Origin: Bradyrhizobium daqingense
GTDB lineage: Bacteria > Pseudomonadota > Alphaproteobacteria > Rhizobiales > Xanthobacteraceae
Reading direction: 5' to 3'
Assembly: GCF_021044685.1 (NCBI RefSeq)
Contig: NZ_CP088014.1
Coordinates: 4,822,001 to 4,886,000 of the forward strand
DNA: 64,000 nt
Made by a program: the position numbers and the translations under genes. Under the pieces are notes generated by a model. That model made no database searches and had not been told where the DNA came from. It was given only the letters and a program-made list of their open reading frames with translations. Shown here piece after piece: positions 7,932 to 17,383 of the stretch (positions are counted from its first letter, which is position 1; every line of letters starts with the position of its first letter).

Positions 7932-9899
7932 CTACAGCCCCGTCGACGCCTCGATCCGGAACTGCCCCAGTGCGAGGGTCGGCTCGCTCTTCATGACGTC
8001 CATGAGCTGAGCCACCGGCACCTTGCCACGCGGGGTCAGCTTGAGGGACAGCGTTTGCCCCGAGGTCGAGACGAAGTCGGCGAGGACGTCCGCTGCGGTC
8101 TTGGCGTCGCGATTGGACGCCGCGAGCTTCTCGCCCTGCGCGCGGATCATCTCGACGAGCGCACCGCGCGCTGCGTCGCGGCTGACGTTCTGCATGCGCG
8201 AGAATTGCGCCACGACCAGATCGACGGCGCCGCTGTCGCGCAAGGAAAGCTCGATCGCGCCGGCCTCGATCCGCCCGGCATCGCTCATGGCCTGCGCCGG
8301 ATCGGTCGTGAACACGCCGCGCGGCACGTTGGCGAGCGCGAAGCGGGCCTGTGCCTTGGCAAGATTGCCGAGATCGATCGTGGCGGGCGCGAGCGCAAAC
8401 GCACCCGATGACTCCGTCCAGGCGGCACCGAGATCGAGGTCGATGGCGAGCTTGTCGACACCCGCCATGATCAGCGGCCGGTGTACCGGGCTGGCGGGAT
8501 CGGTCGGCGCGACCATCTTCACGACCAGATTGGCCTTGCTCGGGATCGATCCGACCAGCTGCCCCCAGTTCAGGCTGAGCGTGTCGATGGTGACGAACTG
8601 GCGTGCGCTCTTGTAGGGCGCCACCACGCCCTTGATCTCGGCGCCTTCGAGCACGCGGAACAGGCCCAGCATCTGATCGGGCGAGGGCGGCTGTCCCGGC
8701 GTACTGAGGCTCGCCGCCCATCGCATCAGATTTGCTGCTCTGAAGGATTTCAGCGCGAAGCGCTCCATCTTGAGCTGCCCCTGTGGCAGCGGCATGTCGA
8801 GCCCTTCCAACGCGATCCTGTCCGGATCGTATTTGATCGCATTGAGCCGACCGGTCCCTTGCGGCGTCTCCACGGTTTGCTTGCCGATTTCGGCCTTGCC
8901 GATCTGAAAGCCTTCGAAGGACTCCGCGACTTTCGCGAGTATGTCGCGCGACTGCGCCGGCGTCGGGATCGCGCCGTCCGCCGGCATCAGCGCGATGATC
9001 TCGGCCAAGCGGAATTTCGAGGGGCGGATCGCAATGTCGTCCAAGCTGAAGCCGTCGATCTGAATGCGCGACCCCGGTCCCATCGTGACCGCGTATGAAT
9101 TGGCCGAGATGCGGCGATAGATTCTGTGGAAATTGTCGTCGCTCGGCTCTTGCTGATCGAGCGCGATCCTTACGGCGGTTGCGTCGAAATCGGAGATGGC
9201 CAGGCCCGACAATTCGCCGGTCATTTTCGCGGGCTTGCCCGGCGGGGGCATGTCGAGCGTAAAGGTGACGCGCTCCGTCTTCGCCGCCTCGATCTGGCCG
9301 CGCTTGACGTTCTCTGCCGACAGGCCCGAATAGACATAGTCGCCGCTGCCGGGATTGCCGCTGCCTGCATCGACATTCACTGCGAGGGTCGGCACCGTGA
9401 TCGAGGTCGCCGAAACGCTCGCGTATTGCGCCAGCATGAAGCGGTACATGTCGATGATCGAGCCAGACAGTGGCGTGGTGTCTGCACGGGTCGGGCCGGA
9501 AAAGTCGCGGGCGCTGATCTGCGGCATCTTGTAGGTCGCTTTCAGCTTCATTCGCTCGTTCGCCGCGAAGGCGACCTCGACGCCTGACGCCTCAATGGTG
9601 TCGGCCGAGAAGCGGGCCTCGTCCGGCTGGCGCACACCGACGGCCGTGACCTTCGCAACCCTCACGTTGGCGAGTTGCGGCTGCGCGGGCTCGATTGCGA
9701 TGTCCTCGATCGTCAGCGTGCGGGTCGTGAATTCGAACGAGACCTTGCCGTGGCTCGCCTTGCCGCCGCCCGAGCGCATCCGCTCGAAGGCTGCCTCGAC
9801 CTCGCTGGTCGCCCGGTGCTGGACGTAAAGATTGAAGCTGAACCATCCGCCCGCGCCGAGCGCGGCTGCCACGATCAGCCCGATCAGGATTCGCTTCAT
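7932..9899 (-). CDS. Large membrane-anchored envelope protein, unknown function
   Basis: Protein of 655 aa with one N-terminal membrane anchor (MKRILIGLIVAAALGAGGW) and a long periplasmic-side region rich in beta-type sequence. No catalytic motif was found. Repeated stretches such as RIQIDGFSLDDIAIRPSKF and LTIEDIAIEP recall AsmA- or DUF748-like lipid-transport or scaffold proteins, but the similarity is only of style. The ATG at 9899 is preferred because it begins the membrane segment; the open frame extends to 10034 without family character. It is convergent with aspS and divergent from maeB. Confidence 0.65.
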   Translation of the reverse strand: MKRILIGLIVAAALGAGGWFSFNLYVQHRATSEVEAAFERMRSGGGKASHGKVSFEFTTRTLTIEDIAIEPAQPQLANVRVAKVTAVGVRQPDEARFSADTIEASGVEVAFAANERMKLKATYKMPQISARDFSGPTRADTTPLSGSIIDMYRFMLAQYASVSATSITVPTLAVNVDAGSGNPGSGDYVYSGLSAENVKRGQIEAAKTERVTFTLDMPPPGKPAKMTGELSGLAISDFDATAVRIALDQQEPSDDNFHRIYRRISANSYAVTMGPGSRIQIDGFSLDDIAIRPSKFRLAEIIALMPADGAIPTPAQSRDILAKVAESFEGFQIGKAEIGKQTVETPQGTGRLNAIKYDPDRIALEGLDMPLPQGQLKMERFALKSFRAANLMRWAASLSTPGQPPSPDQMLGLFRVLEGAEIKGVVAPYKSARQFVTIDTLSLNWGQLVGSIPSKANLVVKMVAPTDPASPVHRPLIMAGVDKLAIDLDLGAAWTESSGAFALAPATIDLGNLAKAQARFALANVPRGVFTTDPAQAMSDAGRIEAGAIELSLRDSGAVDLVVAQFSRMQNVSRDAARGALVEMIRAQGEKLAASNRDAKTAADVLADFVSTSGQTLSLKLTPRGKVPVAQLMDVMKSEPTLALGQFRIEASTGL

Positions 9900-10146
9900 T
9901 CCATTGCCCCAGTTGCCCTTTTGGATCGCACAACCTGGCATATTCGCGAAACGGCGGGTGGTCCAGGGAAAGCTATCGTTATCAATTATTTGACTACGCG
10001 TCTTGTTGATGGGGTCGCAATCGGATGTTGCCACCAGGGCGGCTGGCGTGCTTCATCCCGTTTCCATGACCCGGAAATTCCGTTCATCTTGGGCGGTCGC
10101 ACCGGATCAGGCATTTTGAGGCCGGTAACGCGAAGCGAGACACCGC

Positions 10147-12456
10147 ATGTCGTCCTATTCTGATGATCTCCACAAGGCGGCGCTCGCCTATCACCGTCTG
10201 CCGCGTCCCGGAAAGCTCGAGATCCAGGCGAGCAAGCCGCTCGCCAACCAGCGCGACCTCGCGCTCGCTTACTCTCCTGGTGTTGCCGCCGCCTGCACCG
10301 AGATCGCCAAGAACCCCGCCGAGGCCGCCTCGCTCACGACCCGCGCCAATCTGGTCGCCGTGGTCTCGAACGGCACCGCCGTGCTCGGGCTCGGCAATAT
10401 CGGTCCGCTGGCCTCCAAGCCGGTGATGGAAGGCAAGGCGGTTCTGTTCAAGAAATTCGCCGGCATCGACGTGTTCGATATCGAGATCGCCGCCGACACC
10501 ATTGACCGCGTGGTCGAGACGGTGGCGGCGCTCGAGCCGACCTTCGGCGGCATCAATCTGGAAGACATCCGCGGACCGGAGTGCTTCGAGATCGAGGCGC
10601 GCCTGAAGGAGCGCATGAAAATCCCGGTCTTCCATGACGACCAGCACGGCACCGCGATCATCGTCGCCGCCGCCATCACCAACGGCCTCAGGTTGAACGG
10701 CAAGAAGCTGTCCGACGTCAAGATCGTGGCGTCGGGGGCAGGGGCCGCGGCCATCGCGACGCTGAACCTCCTGGTGTCGATGGGCGCGCAGCGCAAGAAC
10801 ATCTGGGTTTGCGACATCGACGGCCTCGTGCATGAAGGCCGCAACACCTCGATGGACCGCTGGAAGGCGGTCTACGCCCAGAAGACCGACAAGCGCACGC
10901 TGGCCGACGTCATCGGCGGCGCCGACATCTTCGTCGGCCTCTCGGCGCCCGGCGTGCTCAAGCCCGAGATGGCGAAGGCGATGGGCGACAAGCCGCTCAT
11001 CATGGCGCTCGCCAACCCCGTACCGGAGATCATGCCGGAGGAGGCCCGCAAGGTGCGCCCCGACGCCATGATCTGCACCGGCCGTTCCGATTATCCGAAC
11101 CAGGTAAACAACGTCCTTTGCTTTCCCTTCATTTTTCGCGGCGCGCTCGATGTCGGCGCCAGCGCCATCAACGAGGAGATGAAGCTCGCCGCCGTCGAGG
11201 CCATCGCCCAGCTCGCGCGCGAAGCGCCGTCGGACGCGGTGGCGCAAGGTTTTGACACCGGCGAGACGCAAGGCTTCGGTCCGGGATCGCTGATCCCGAG
11301 CCCGTTCGATCCGCGGCTGATCCTGCGCATCGCGCCCGCCGTCGCCAAGGCGGCCATGGAATCGGGGGTGGCCACGCGGCCCATCACCAATTTCGACGAA
11401 TATACCGCGTTGCTCGAGCGCTTCGCCTTCCGATCCGGCCTCGTGATGAAGCCGATGTTCGCCAAGGCCAAGACCCAGCCGGTGCGCGTGATCTACGCCG
11501 AAGGCGAGGACGAGCGCGTGCTCCGCGCCACGCAAGTTGTGCTGGAGGAAAAGGTGGCGCGGCCGATCCTCGTCGGCCGTCCTTCGGTCGTCGAGGCGCG
11601 CATCAAGCGCTTCGGCCTGTCGATCAAGGCGGGCAAGGATTTCGATCTCGTCAATCCCGAGGACGACCCGCGCTATCGCTCCTATGTGCAGTCCTATGTC
11701 GAGGTCGCCGGCCGCCGCGGCGTGACGCCTGATGCGGCGCGTACCGTGGTGCGCACCAACAACACCGTCATCGCAGCGCTCGCAGTGACGCGCGGAGAGG
11801 CCGATGCGATGCTCTGCGGCGTCGAGGGCCGCTATATGAGCCACCTGCGCCATGTCCGCGAGATCGTCGGCTTCTCGCCCGGTGTCAGTGACTATGCCGC
11901 GCTGGCACTGCTGATCACCAGCAAGGGCGCCTTCTTCATCGCCGACACGCAGGTGCGCCCCAATCCGAGTGCCGAGGAGCTCGCCGAGATCGCCTCGCTC
12001 GCGGCCGTTCATGTGCAGCGTTTCAACATCAAGCCGAAGATCGCCTTCGTCTCTCACTCCGATTTCGGCAGCTACGATACCGACTCCTCGCGCAAGATGC
12101 GCCGGGCGACCCAGTTGCTGAAGGACAAGCATCCGGAGATCGAGGCCGACGGCGAGATGCAGGGCGACACCGCACTTTCGGCCGCCGCGCGGAGGATGGT
12201 GCTGCCGCACTCCAAGCTCGAGGGCGAGGCCAACATCCTGATCATGCCGACCCTCGATACCGCCAACGTCGGCTATCAGATGATCAAGTCGCTGGCGGAC
12301 GCACTCCCCGTCGGCCCGATCCTGATCGGTCCGGCGCGCCCGGCGCACATCCTCACGCCATCGGTGACCGCGCGCGGCATCCTCAACATGACCGCGGTGG
12401 CGGTGGTCGAAGCGCAGGAGCGCGCGGCCCGGCAGCAGCCGACGTTGTTCACGTAG
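10147..12456 (+). CDS. maeB: NAD(P)-dependent malic enzyme with phosphotransacetylase-like C-terminal domain
   Basis: Oxidative decarboxylation of malate to pyruvate and CO2, feeding acetyl-CoA synthesis when dicarboxylates are the carbon source. The 769 residues are chimeric: malic enzyme core (about 1-430; YSPGVAAACTEIAK, HDDQHGTAIIVAAAI, the Rossmann loop SGAGAAAIA and LSAPGVLKPEM) joined to a phosphotransacetylase-like domain (about 435-765; ILVGRPSVVEARI, NNTVIAALAVTRGEADAMLCG). Rhizobial DME and TME have this length and layout. Cofactor preference (NAD versus NADP) cannot be told. In rhizobia the NAD enzyme is needed for symbiotic nitrogen fixation. Confidence 0.92.
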   Translation: MSSYSDDLHKAALAYHRLPRPGKLEIQASKPLANQRDLALAYSPGVAAACTEIAKNPAEAASLTTRANLVAVVSNGTAVLGLGNIGPLASKPVMEGKAVLFKKFAGIDVFDIEIAADTIDRVVETVAALEPTFGGINLEDIRGPECFEIEARLKERMKIPVFHDDQHGTAIIVAAAITNGLRLNGKKLSDVKIVASGAGAAAIATLNLLVSMGAQRKNIWVCDIDGLVHEGRNTSMDRWKAVYAQKTDKRTLADVIGGADIFVGLSAPGVLKPEMAKAMGDKPLIMALANPVPEIMPEEARKVRPDAMICTGRSDYPNQVNNVLCFPFIFRGALDVGASAINEEMKLAAVEAIAQLAREAPSDAVAQGFDTGETQGFGPGSLIPSPFDPRLILRIAPAVAKAAMESGVATRPITNFDEYTALLERFAFRSGLVMKPMFAKAKTQPVRVIYAEGEDERVLRATQVVLEEKVARPILVGRPSVVEARIKRFGLSIKAGKDFDLVNPEDDPRYRSYVQSYVEVAGRRGVTPDAARTVVRTNNTVIAALAVTRGEADAMLCGVEGRYMSHLRHVREIVGFSPGVSDYAALALLITSKGAFFIADTQVRPNPSAEELAEIASLAAVHVQRFNIKPKIAFVSHSDFGSYDTDSSRKMRRATQLLKDKHPEIEADGEMQGDTALSAAARRMVLPHSKLEGEANILIMPTLDTANVGYQMIKSLADALPVGPILIGPARPAHILTPSVTARGILNMTAVAVVEAQERAARQQPTLFT

Positions 12457-12503
12457 TAGAACGTAGTCCCTCAACTGTTCGGAGTGCTTACGCGCCGCAA
12501 ACT

Positions 12504-12572
12504 CGTCATGCCCGGGCTTGACCCGGGCATCCACGTCTCTCTCCTGCGAAGCAAGTCGTGGATGGCCGGGAC
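12504..12572. repeat. Palindromic intergenic repeat, family B, copy 1 (degenerate)
   Basis: Starts CGTCATGCCCGGGCTTGACC, continues CGGGCATCCACG, then a spacer and the partial return arm CGTGGATGGCCGGGACG. The full version is at 50860-50945. The 3' outer arm is missing here, so this copy is truncated. It sits in the maeB-doxX gap. Confidence 0.75.
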
Positions 12573-12592
12573 GCCGAGAGCATTGCGGCCAA

Positions 12593-12617
12593 TCACACCG
12601 GTTCGATTCCGCTAGGG
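12593..12617 (+). other. tRNA 3'-end-like fragment (possible relic)
   Basis: The sequence ACCGGTTCGATTCCGCT resembles a T-arm: stem ACCGG/CCGCT pairs in four of five positions around the loop TTCGATT. It is followed by AGGGAGCGCCA, which looks like a 3' acceptor strand with discriminator and CCA. No 5' half, D-arm or anticodon arm can be folded upstream, where a family B repeat lies, so this is not a working tRNA. It may be a duplicated tRNA end left by recombination or chance. Confidence 0.25.
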
Positions 12618-12750
12618 AGCGCCAATCGAATGACGCAGCGCCAACTTTGAATTCCTCGCAGGTCTCCGTTTCCCTATTTGTAAACCGGCGCACGACTCTT
12701 CATAATCCACTCACGCGTTCCCTGCTCAGCGCTTTGCCAAGAGGCCGATC

Positions 12751-13203
12751 ATGCCAGCGTTCGTGACTTTCGGGCGAATCCTGTTCGCCGTCCTGTTCGT
12801 CTACACTGGCGCGACCAAGCTGTTCGCTATCCAAGCGACCGCAGACTTCATCGCTACCAAGGTCGTGGTGCCCGAGGTGATCGCGCCTTACGCCAAGCAG
12901 GTCGAGACCGCGACCGCAATGACCACGCCGCAACTGCTCGCGATGGCGGTCGGAGGGCTCGAGGTCATCGCCGGCCTCATGATCGCGCTGAATTTCGGTG
13001 CGCGCTTCTTCGCGATGCTGCTGATCATCTATGTCGCGGTCTCGACCGTGCTGTTCTACGATTTCTGGAACATGGCGGCGCCCGAGAACGCCAAGATGCT
13101 GGTCGACGCGCTCAAGAACCTGTCGATCATCGGCGCGCTCTGCATGATCATCGGCTACGGACGCACAACGCGTCCGGCCGAGGCGGCCTACGGCGACGTG
13201 TAG
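12751..13203 (+). CDS. DoxX family membrane protein
   Basis: Integral membrane protein of 150 aa with four hydrophobic helices. The N-terminal helix, ILFAVLFVYTGATKLF, is the DoxX hallmark. DoxX proteins are small quinone-linked or redox-stress-associated membrane proteins of poorly fixed function. An AGAGG ribosome site precedes the ATG. The gene stands alone between maeB and a convergent gene. Confidence 0.8.
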   Translation: MPAFVTFGRILFAVLFVYTGATKLFAIQATADFIATKVVVPEVIAPYAKQVETATAMTTPQLLAMAVGGLEVIAGLMIALNFGARFFAMLLIIYVAVSTVLFYDFWNMAAPENAKMLVDALKNLSIIGALCMIIGYGRTTRPAEAAYGDV

Positions 13204-13378
13204 CGGTCAATCCGCCCTAGGAGCGGCTCTTTGCAGATGCGCTAGCCAGCTTCGCGCCGGCCGCCGGTGGCACCAATTTTTGGTTAGATCAATAAGCAAC
13301 ATACGGCGCGGTATCACCATGCCGGTACTGCGCATGGGGTTGTTTCTCCATTTTGGTTTGAGCGGCCTCGTGAGACGG

Positions 13379-13930
13379 CTATTTCCGCTGCCACGGGGTC
13401 ACGGTCACCTTATGTGCCGCGTCGAGCAAATACGGCGCACCGGGCCTCATCCCGTGCGACGTGAGAATGTCATGCGGCGTCCGCTCGGGGACGCCGACAA
13501 AGCAGCCTTCGCCGCCGGGCAATCGTACCTGCGGGGCTTCCGACAGCCAGAACGTATCATAGCGATCCATGAACATGTCGAACACGACCGGGCCGCCGAT
13601 GACGGCGACCAAGCCAGAGGCGACGTCGGCGAAGGCGCAGGCTTCCTCGAAGCTGGCACGTTCCGGATTCCACAATGTCGCGTTCGGCATTTCAGGATCG
13701 ACGGTCAGCGCCTTGATTTTGCGGGTCAGGAGCAGGCGTTTGCGCTGGGGCGAATTCGGCTGCTGTTCGTGCGAATTGCGGCCGTGCACGATCAGCGCGG
13801 CGCGGTCGAGCGACTGCTCGAAGAACAGCTTGTCGCCTTCAAACTTCAGGCTATCGGGCATCACATGACCAGCGTCGGCGAGCATGCCGTCCGCGGAGAC
13901 GATGACGTAGCCTTCGAACCGGAAAGACAA
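13379..13930 (-). CDS. Dihydrofolate reductase-like protein
   Basis: A 183-residue protein with the DHFR/RibD-C fold pattern: N-terminal GYVIVSADGMLAD, the middle stretch ALIVHGRNSHE, and the NADPH-loop-like VAVIGGPVVFDMFM near 120-133. These resemble dihydrofolate reductase family proteins rather than classical FolA. The apparent start is TTG at 13930, seven bases after the stop of the polysaccharide deacetylase gene, so the two are probably coupled; the first in-frame ATG, 15 codons on, would remove part of the cofactor strand. Substrate unknown. Confidence 0.7.
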   Translation of the reverse strand: MSFRFEGYVIVSADGMLADAGHVMPDSLKFEGDKLFFEQSLDRAALIVHGRNSHEQQPNSPQRKRLLLTRKIKALTVDPEMPNATLWNPERASFEEACAFADVASGLVAVIGGPVVFDMFMDRYDTFWLSEAPQVRLPGGEGCFVGVPERTPHDILTSHGMRPGAPYLLDAAHKVTVTPWQRK

Positions 13931-13937
13931 TTGCTGT

Positions 13938-14960
13938 CTATTCGGAAACGGTCGTCACCACGGAATTGACCGGGCGCTGGCTCACCGTGGGCAGCTTGAG
14001 GTCCTTGACCAGCTCCTGCTCGTATTCGGGCAACGTCGAGGCCGGGAATTTCGCGCGCATCGCCACCACCTTGTAGCCGCCGGCCTTCAGGCGCTTGAGT
14101 AGTTCCGGCAGGGCCTCGGCAGTGTGCTTTTGGAAGTCGTGCATCAGGATGATGCCCTTGCCTCTGGTGTCGAGCTTCTTCATCACGGTCTCGACGATCT
14201 TCTCGGGCTTGGACGCCTTGAAGTCGAAGGAGTCGATGTCGCAGGAGAAGATCCCGACGTTGCGGTTGCCGAGATAGGTGACCATCTCCGGCGGATGCTG
14301 GAGCGCCGGGAAGCGGAAGAACGGCGCCGGCGAGACGCCGCCCAGCGCCCACTTCACCGCCGCAAAGCCCTTCTCGATCTCGTCCTTGCGCTGTGCCTCG
14401 GTGAACTTCTTGTTGTTGAGGTTGGCGTGCGACCAGGTATGGGCGCCAACCGTGTGCCCGGCCGCATAGACCTGCTTCAGGATCTCCGGCTCATAGGTCG
14501 CGTGCTTGCCGATGATGAAGAAGATGCCGGTGGTGCATTCGTCGGCGAGAGCCTTGAGCACCGCAGGCGTGTTGCGTGGCCAGGGGCCATCGTCGAAGGT
14601 CAGCACCACCTCCTTGTCGCGCAGGAAGTCGAGCTCCTTGAAGTGCTCGAAGCCGAAGCCCGGACCCCCCGTGGTGTCGATCTCGACGGTGCGGGCGACG
14701 CCGAGCGCGCCCGGCGTGTTGCAGGCCGCGCGTGCCGGCTGTGGCGCCTGTTTCGGTGGCGGCGGATTGACGAAGCCGGCTGGCGCTGCAGCCACGGCCG
14801 GGGCGGGAGCCGGCGCAGCTGCTGGCGCCGAAGTGGCCGGTGTCGCCGGCGGAGCAGCCTGCGTACTTGCCGCGGGTTTTGCGGCGGTCTGCGACCACGC
14901 CGCGCCCGTCATGGCCAGAGACATCGCGCCTGCCAATATCAGTCCTGCTGCCACGCGCAT
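13938..14960 (-). CDS. Exported polysaccharide deacetylase (NodB homology)
   Basis: Carbohydrate esterase 4 family enzyme removing N- or O-acetyl groups from an envelope polysaccharide. The 340 residues comprise a signal peptide (MRVAAGLILAGAMSLAM to about residue 24), a long Ala/Pro linker (about 25-85) and a NodB domain with LTFDDGP (metal-binding DD) and HTWSHANL, the H-x3-H metal site. The ATG at 14960 follows GAGGACAACACG; the frame upstream lacks signal character. The DHFR-like gene follows after seven bases. Without the specific NodB context it is not a nodulation gene. Confidence 0.88.
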   Translation of the reverse strand: MRVAAGLILAGAMSLAMTGAAWSQTAAKPAASTQAAPPATPATSAPAAAPAPAPAVAAAPAGFVNPPPPKQAPQPARAACNTPGALGVARTVEIDTTGGPGFGFEHFKELDFLRDKEVVLTFDDGPWPRNTPAVLKALADECTTGIFFIIGKHATYEPEILKQVYAAGHTVGAHTWSHANLNNKKFTEAQRKDEIEKGFAAVKWALGGVSPAPFFRFPALQHPPEMVTYLGNRNVGIFSCDIDSFDFKASKPEKIVETVMKKLDTRGKGIILMHDFQKHTAEALPELLKRLKAGGYKVVAMRAKFPASTLPEYEQELVKDLKLPTVSQRPVNSVVTTVSE

Positions 14961-15123
14961 CGTGTTGTCCTCGAGATTGATCCCGTTGTTCCGCCGCGGC
15001 TTTTCGCTCGCGACAAACCGTCCTGCCCAAACCATCCTAGCCTAGATGGTGGGCCCTCGTCATTGCAACGGCTGTTTGATGCCGCGCCACAATTGTGCCC
15101 AACCGGATTGGGCGCGACCGGAG

Positions 15124-15693
15124 TCAGCTGTCGGCCAACGCCTTGGCGATGGCGGTTTTGACGCGCGTATCGGTCGGCGCGACGGCGGACGGAAAGACCT
15201 CGGCGATATAGCCATCTCGCCCGATCAGATATTTGTGGAAGTTCCACTTCGGAACCTCCCGCGGCCGCGCGTCAGCGGCCCATTTATAGAATGGGTGCGC
15301 CTTCGATCCGATCACGGCCGACTTGCCCGTGACCGGGAAGGTAACGCCGTATTGGTGGTGCGCGGTCTCTGAAATCTCGCTGGTGCCGCCGGGCTCTTGG
15401 GCGCCGAAATCGTTGGAGGGCACGCCGATGACGGTCAGCCCGCGCTCGCGAAACTCGCCCCAGAGCTCCTGCAAGCCCGCATATTGCGGAGTGTAGCCGC
15501 AGAGCGAAGCGGTGTTCACGACCAGCAGCGGCTTGCCGGTGAAAGCGGCAAGGCGGATGTCGTCGCCGGACAATGCGGGGAAGGAGAAGGCGTAGGCCGA
15601 GATCCGGCTCATGCCGCCATCGGCCAACGCGCGTGTCGCTGGCATCATGGCGCCGGCAAGCGCCGCGGTGAGCAAGGTTCTGCGATTCATCAT
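15124..15693 (-). CDS. Exported glutathione peroxidase-like protein
   Basis: Thiol peroxidase reducing hydrogen or lipid peroxides, 189 aa. The full catalytic tetrad is visible: C65 in NTASLCGYTP, Q99 in GAQEPG, and W150-N151 in KWNFHKYL. It is a cysteine, not selenocysteine, enzyme, so thioredoxin is a likely reductant. The N-terminus MMNRRTLLTAALAGAMM up to RALA looks like a twin-arginine or Sec signal, so it is probably periplasmic; most bacterial homologues are cytosolic. Start at 15693 or 15690 (two adjacent ATG codons); the upstream frame to 15726 is less likely. Confidence 0.88.
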   Translation of the reverse strand: MMNRRTLLTAALAGAMMPATRALADGGMSRISAYAFSFPALSGDDIRLAAFTGKPLLVVNTASLCGYTPQYAGLQELWGEFRERGLTVIGVPSNDFGAQEPGGTSEISETAHHQYGVTFPVTGKSAVIGSKAHPFYKWAADARPREVPKWNFHKYLIGRDGYIAEVFPSAVAPTDTRVKTAIAKALADS

Positions 15694-15781
15694 GACGGCG
15701 TCCCCGAAATGATCCACGGCGGACATTACTCCGCCGCTGCGATCTCGCGCGTCAACACCGCGTTATCGGGAGCGATGCAGC

Positions 15782-17383
15782 TCAGTACAGGCGGACGATG
15801 AAGTCGGTGCCTTCGCCGGTCTCACCCTGGTTGATGCCCTGGTCGGACACGATGATCGAGCCACCCGTGGTCAGCATCTCGTTGATCCTAGCCACGGTGT
15901 CGGCGGGGATCATGATGCGGTCGAGAGCTTCGGCCGGACTGTCCGGCGTGACCACCGGCTTTGCAGCGACGGGGATCACGGCAGCGCCGCCCTTGCGGCG
16001 CAACACGCGTCCGTCGTCATCGCGCACGGCTGCGCGAACGGAGACCGGCAGCGACACCACCGACCAGCGCAGCGTATTGGAATCGGCTTTGTCGAGTTCG
16101 GCGGTGAAGACATGCGTGCCGAGCGGCCGGTCGCTCGGGGCAATAGTGACGGGCACCTCGAACAGCGGCGCGAAATTCTGCCGCACGTAGAGCTTGGAAT
16201 CCTTGCGGCTGATGAAGACGGCGATCTGGCCGGCGCGCTTCGGCGCATCCGGCTTTGCCGCAGGCGCGGGATCGGCCATCCGGGTCTCGTCCTTCTTCAC
16301 GTCAGGTGAGGCGGTGAGCGCCGGCGCGTCGGTCTTGGTGGCGTCCGGCTTGTCGGTCGTCTTCGAAGCCTTCGGCGCTTCCGCGGCGTCAACAGGCTTC
16401 GCGTCCGTGGCTGCTGGTTTGGCGGATACGTCGGACGACGACTTGACCGCATCGGAGGCCTCCGCGGTCCTGGTCTCGGTTCTGTCGGCTGGGGCAGCTG
16501 CGTCCTCGCGTGCGGGCGCATTGCCGGTCGTCACATCCGACATCACGGTGTGGCCGAGCGAAGTGCGCAACTCGAGCACGCTGTCCGCACTGGCAGTCTT
16601 CCTTTCGAGCGGCTTGGTTTCAGTGATCTTGGCTTCGGCGGACGTCGCTTGCGCACCCTTATCCGCCTTGTCGCCGGCATTGATCTGCGGCGCGAGGCTG
16701 GCAGCGGGCTGCGGCGGCACGCGCACCGAGGCGAGCAGCGGATGCGAGAAGTTTCGCGGCGACATCTGGCCGGGCGTCACGATCACGCGCGCGCCCATCC
16801 GGGTCCAGTTCCACATCTTCATCGCGAACGCCATCGGCATGCGGATACAGCCGTGCGAGGCCGGATAGCCCGGCAGCGCGCCGGCATGCATGGCGACGCC
16901 GGACCAGGTGATCCGCTGCATGTAGGGCATCGGCGCGCCGCTATAGATGTTGGAGTGGTGGAATTTGTGCTTCTGGATGATGCTGAACACACCCATCGGC
17001 GTCGAATGGCCCTTCATGCCGGTCGACACCGGAGATTCCGCGAACAGGCCGTTGCTGTCGTAGACCGCGACCTTCTGCCGCTCGATCGAGACGACGATGA
17101 CCAGCGGTCCCTGCGGCTTGGTGCCCGCTTCCTTCTGGACGACGGTATCCTTCTTGGCCGCGTTGGTACGCTTCTGAGGCTTCTGCGGCTGTATCTCGGG
17201 GCGCCGATCCTGCCGGGCGTAGTAGGAGCCGTCGGAATAATCCGTCCAATAATAATACGCTGCGTCCGCCTGACTTGCCGTACCGATCGCGCCTGCCGCC
17301 GTCAAAAAGGCGATCTGCCACAGCCGCGCCGGCTTGCTGGAAGAAGCGGCCCCGTTCACGCTATTCATCCTCGAATCCATCAT
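15782..17383 (-). CDS. Exported L,D-transpeptidase (YkuD family)
   Basis: Cell-wall enzyme making 3-3 cross-links or attaching proteins to peptidoglycan. Of 533 residues, 1-42 form a signal region (LWQIAFLTAAGAIGTASQADA), the YkuD catalytic domain spans about 93-205 with H166 and the SHGCIRM motif (H177, C179), a long Ala/Lys/Asp-rich low-complexity linker covers about 235-385, and a second catalytic-domain-like segment (IAVFISRKDSKLYVRQNFAP) follows without the HGC motif. The second half may therefore be an inactive duplicate. Start 17383 or 17368. Divergent from creA. Confidence 0.87.
   Translation of the reverse strand: MMDSRMNSVNGAASSSKPARLWQIAFLTAAGAIGTASQADAAYYYWTDYSDGSYYARQDRRPEIQPQKPQKRTNAAKKDTVVQKEAGTKPQGPLVIVVSIERQKVAVYDSNGLFAESPVSTGMKGHSTPMGVFSIIQKHKFHHSNIYSGAPMPYMQRITWSGVAMHAGALPGYPASHGCIRMPMAFAMKMWNWTRMGARVIVTPGQMSPRNFSHPLLASVRVPPQPAASLAPQINAGDKADKGAQATSAEAKITETKPLERKTASADSVLELRTSLGHTVMSDVTTGNAPAREDAAAPADRTETRTAEASDAVKSSSDVSAKPAATDAKPVDAAEAPKASKTTDKPDATKTDAPALTASPDVKKDETRMADPAPAAKPDAPKRAGQIAVFISRKDSKLYVRQNFAPLFEVPVTIAPSDRPLGTHVFTAELDKADSNTLRWSVVSLPVSVRAAVRDDDGRVLRRKGGAAVIPVAAKPVVTPDSPAEALDRIMIPADTVARINEMLTTGGSIIVSDQGINQGETGEGTDFIVRLY

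Noticed and set aside
10084..12693. An 869-codon open frame antisense to maeB
   Set aside because: Very long antisense frames arise from strong third-position G+C bias; the product is His/Arg/Asp-rich without family likeness, while the plus-strand frame is unmistakably malic enzyme.
13938..14960. Nodulation NodB
   Set aside because: The deacetylase has a signal peptide and Ala/Pro linker, and no other nod gene or nod box is nearby; it belongs to the general CE4 family.
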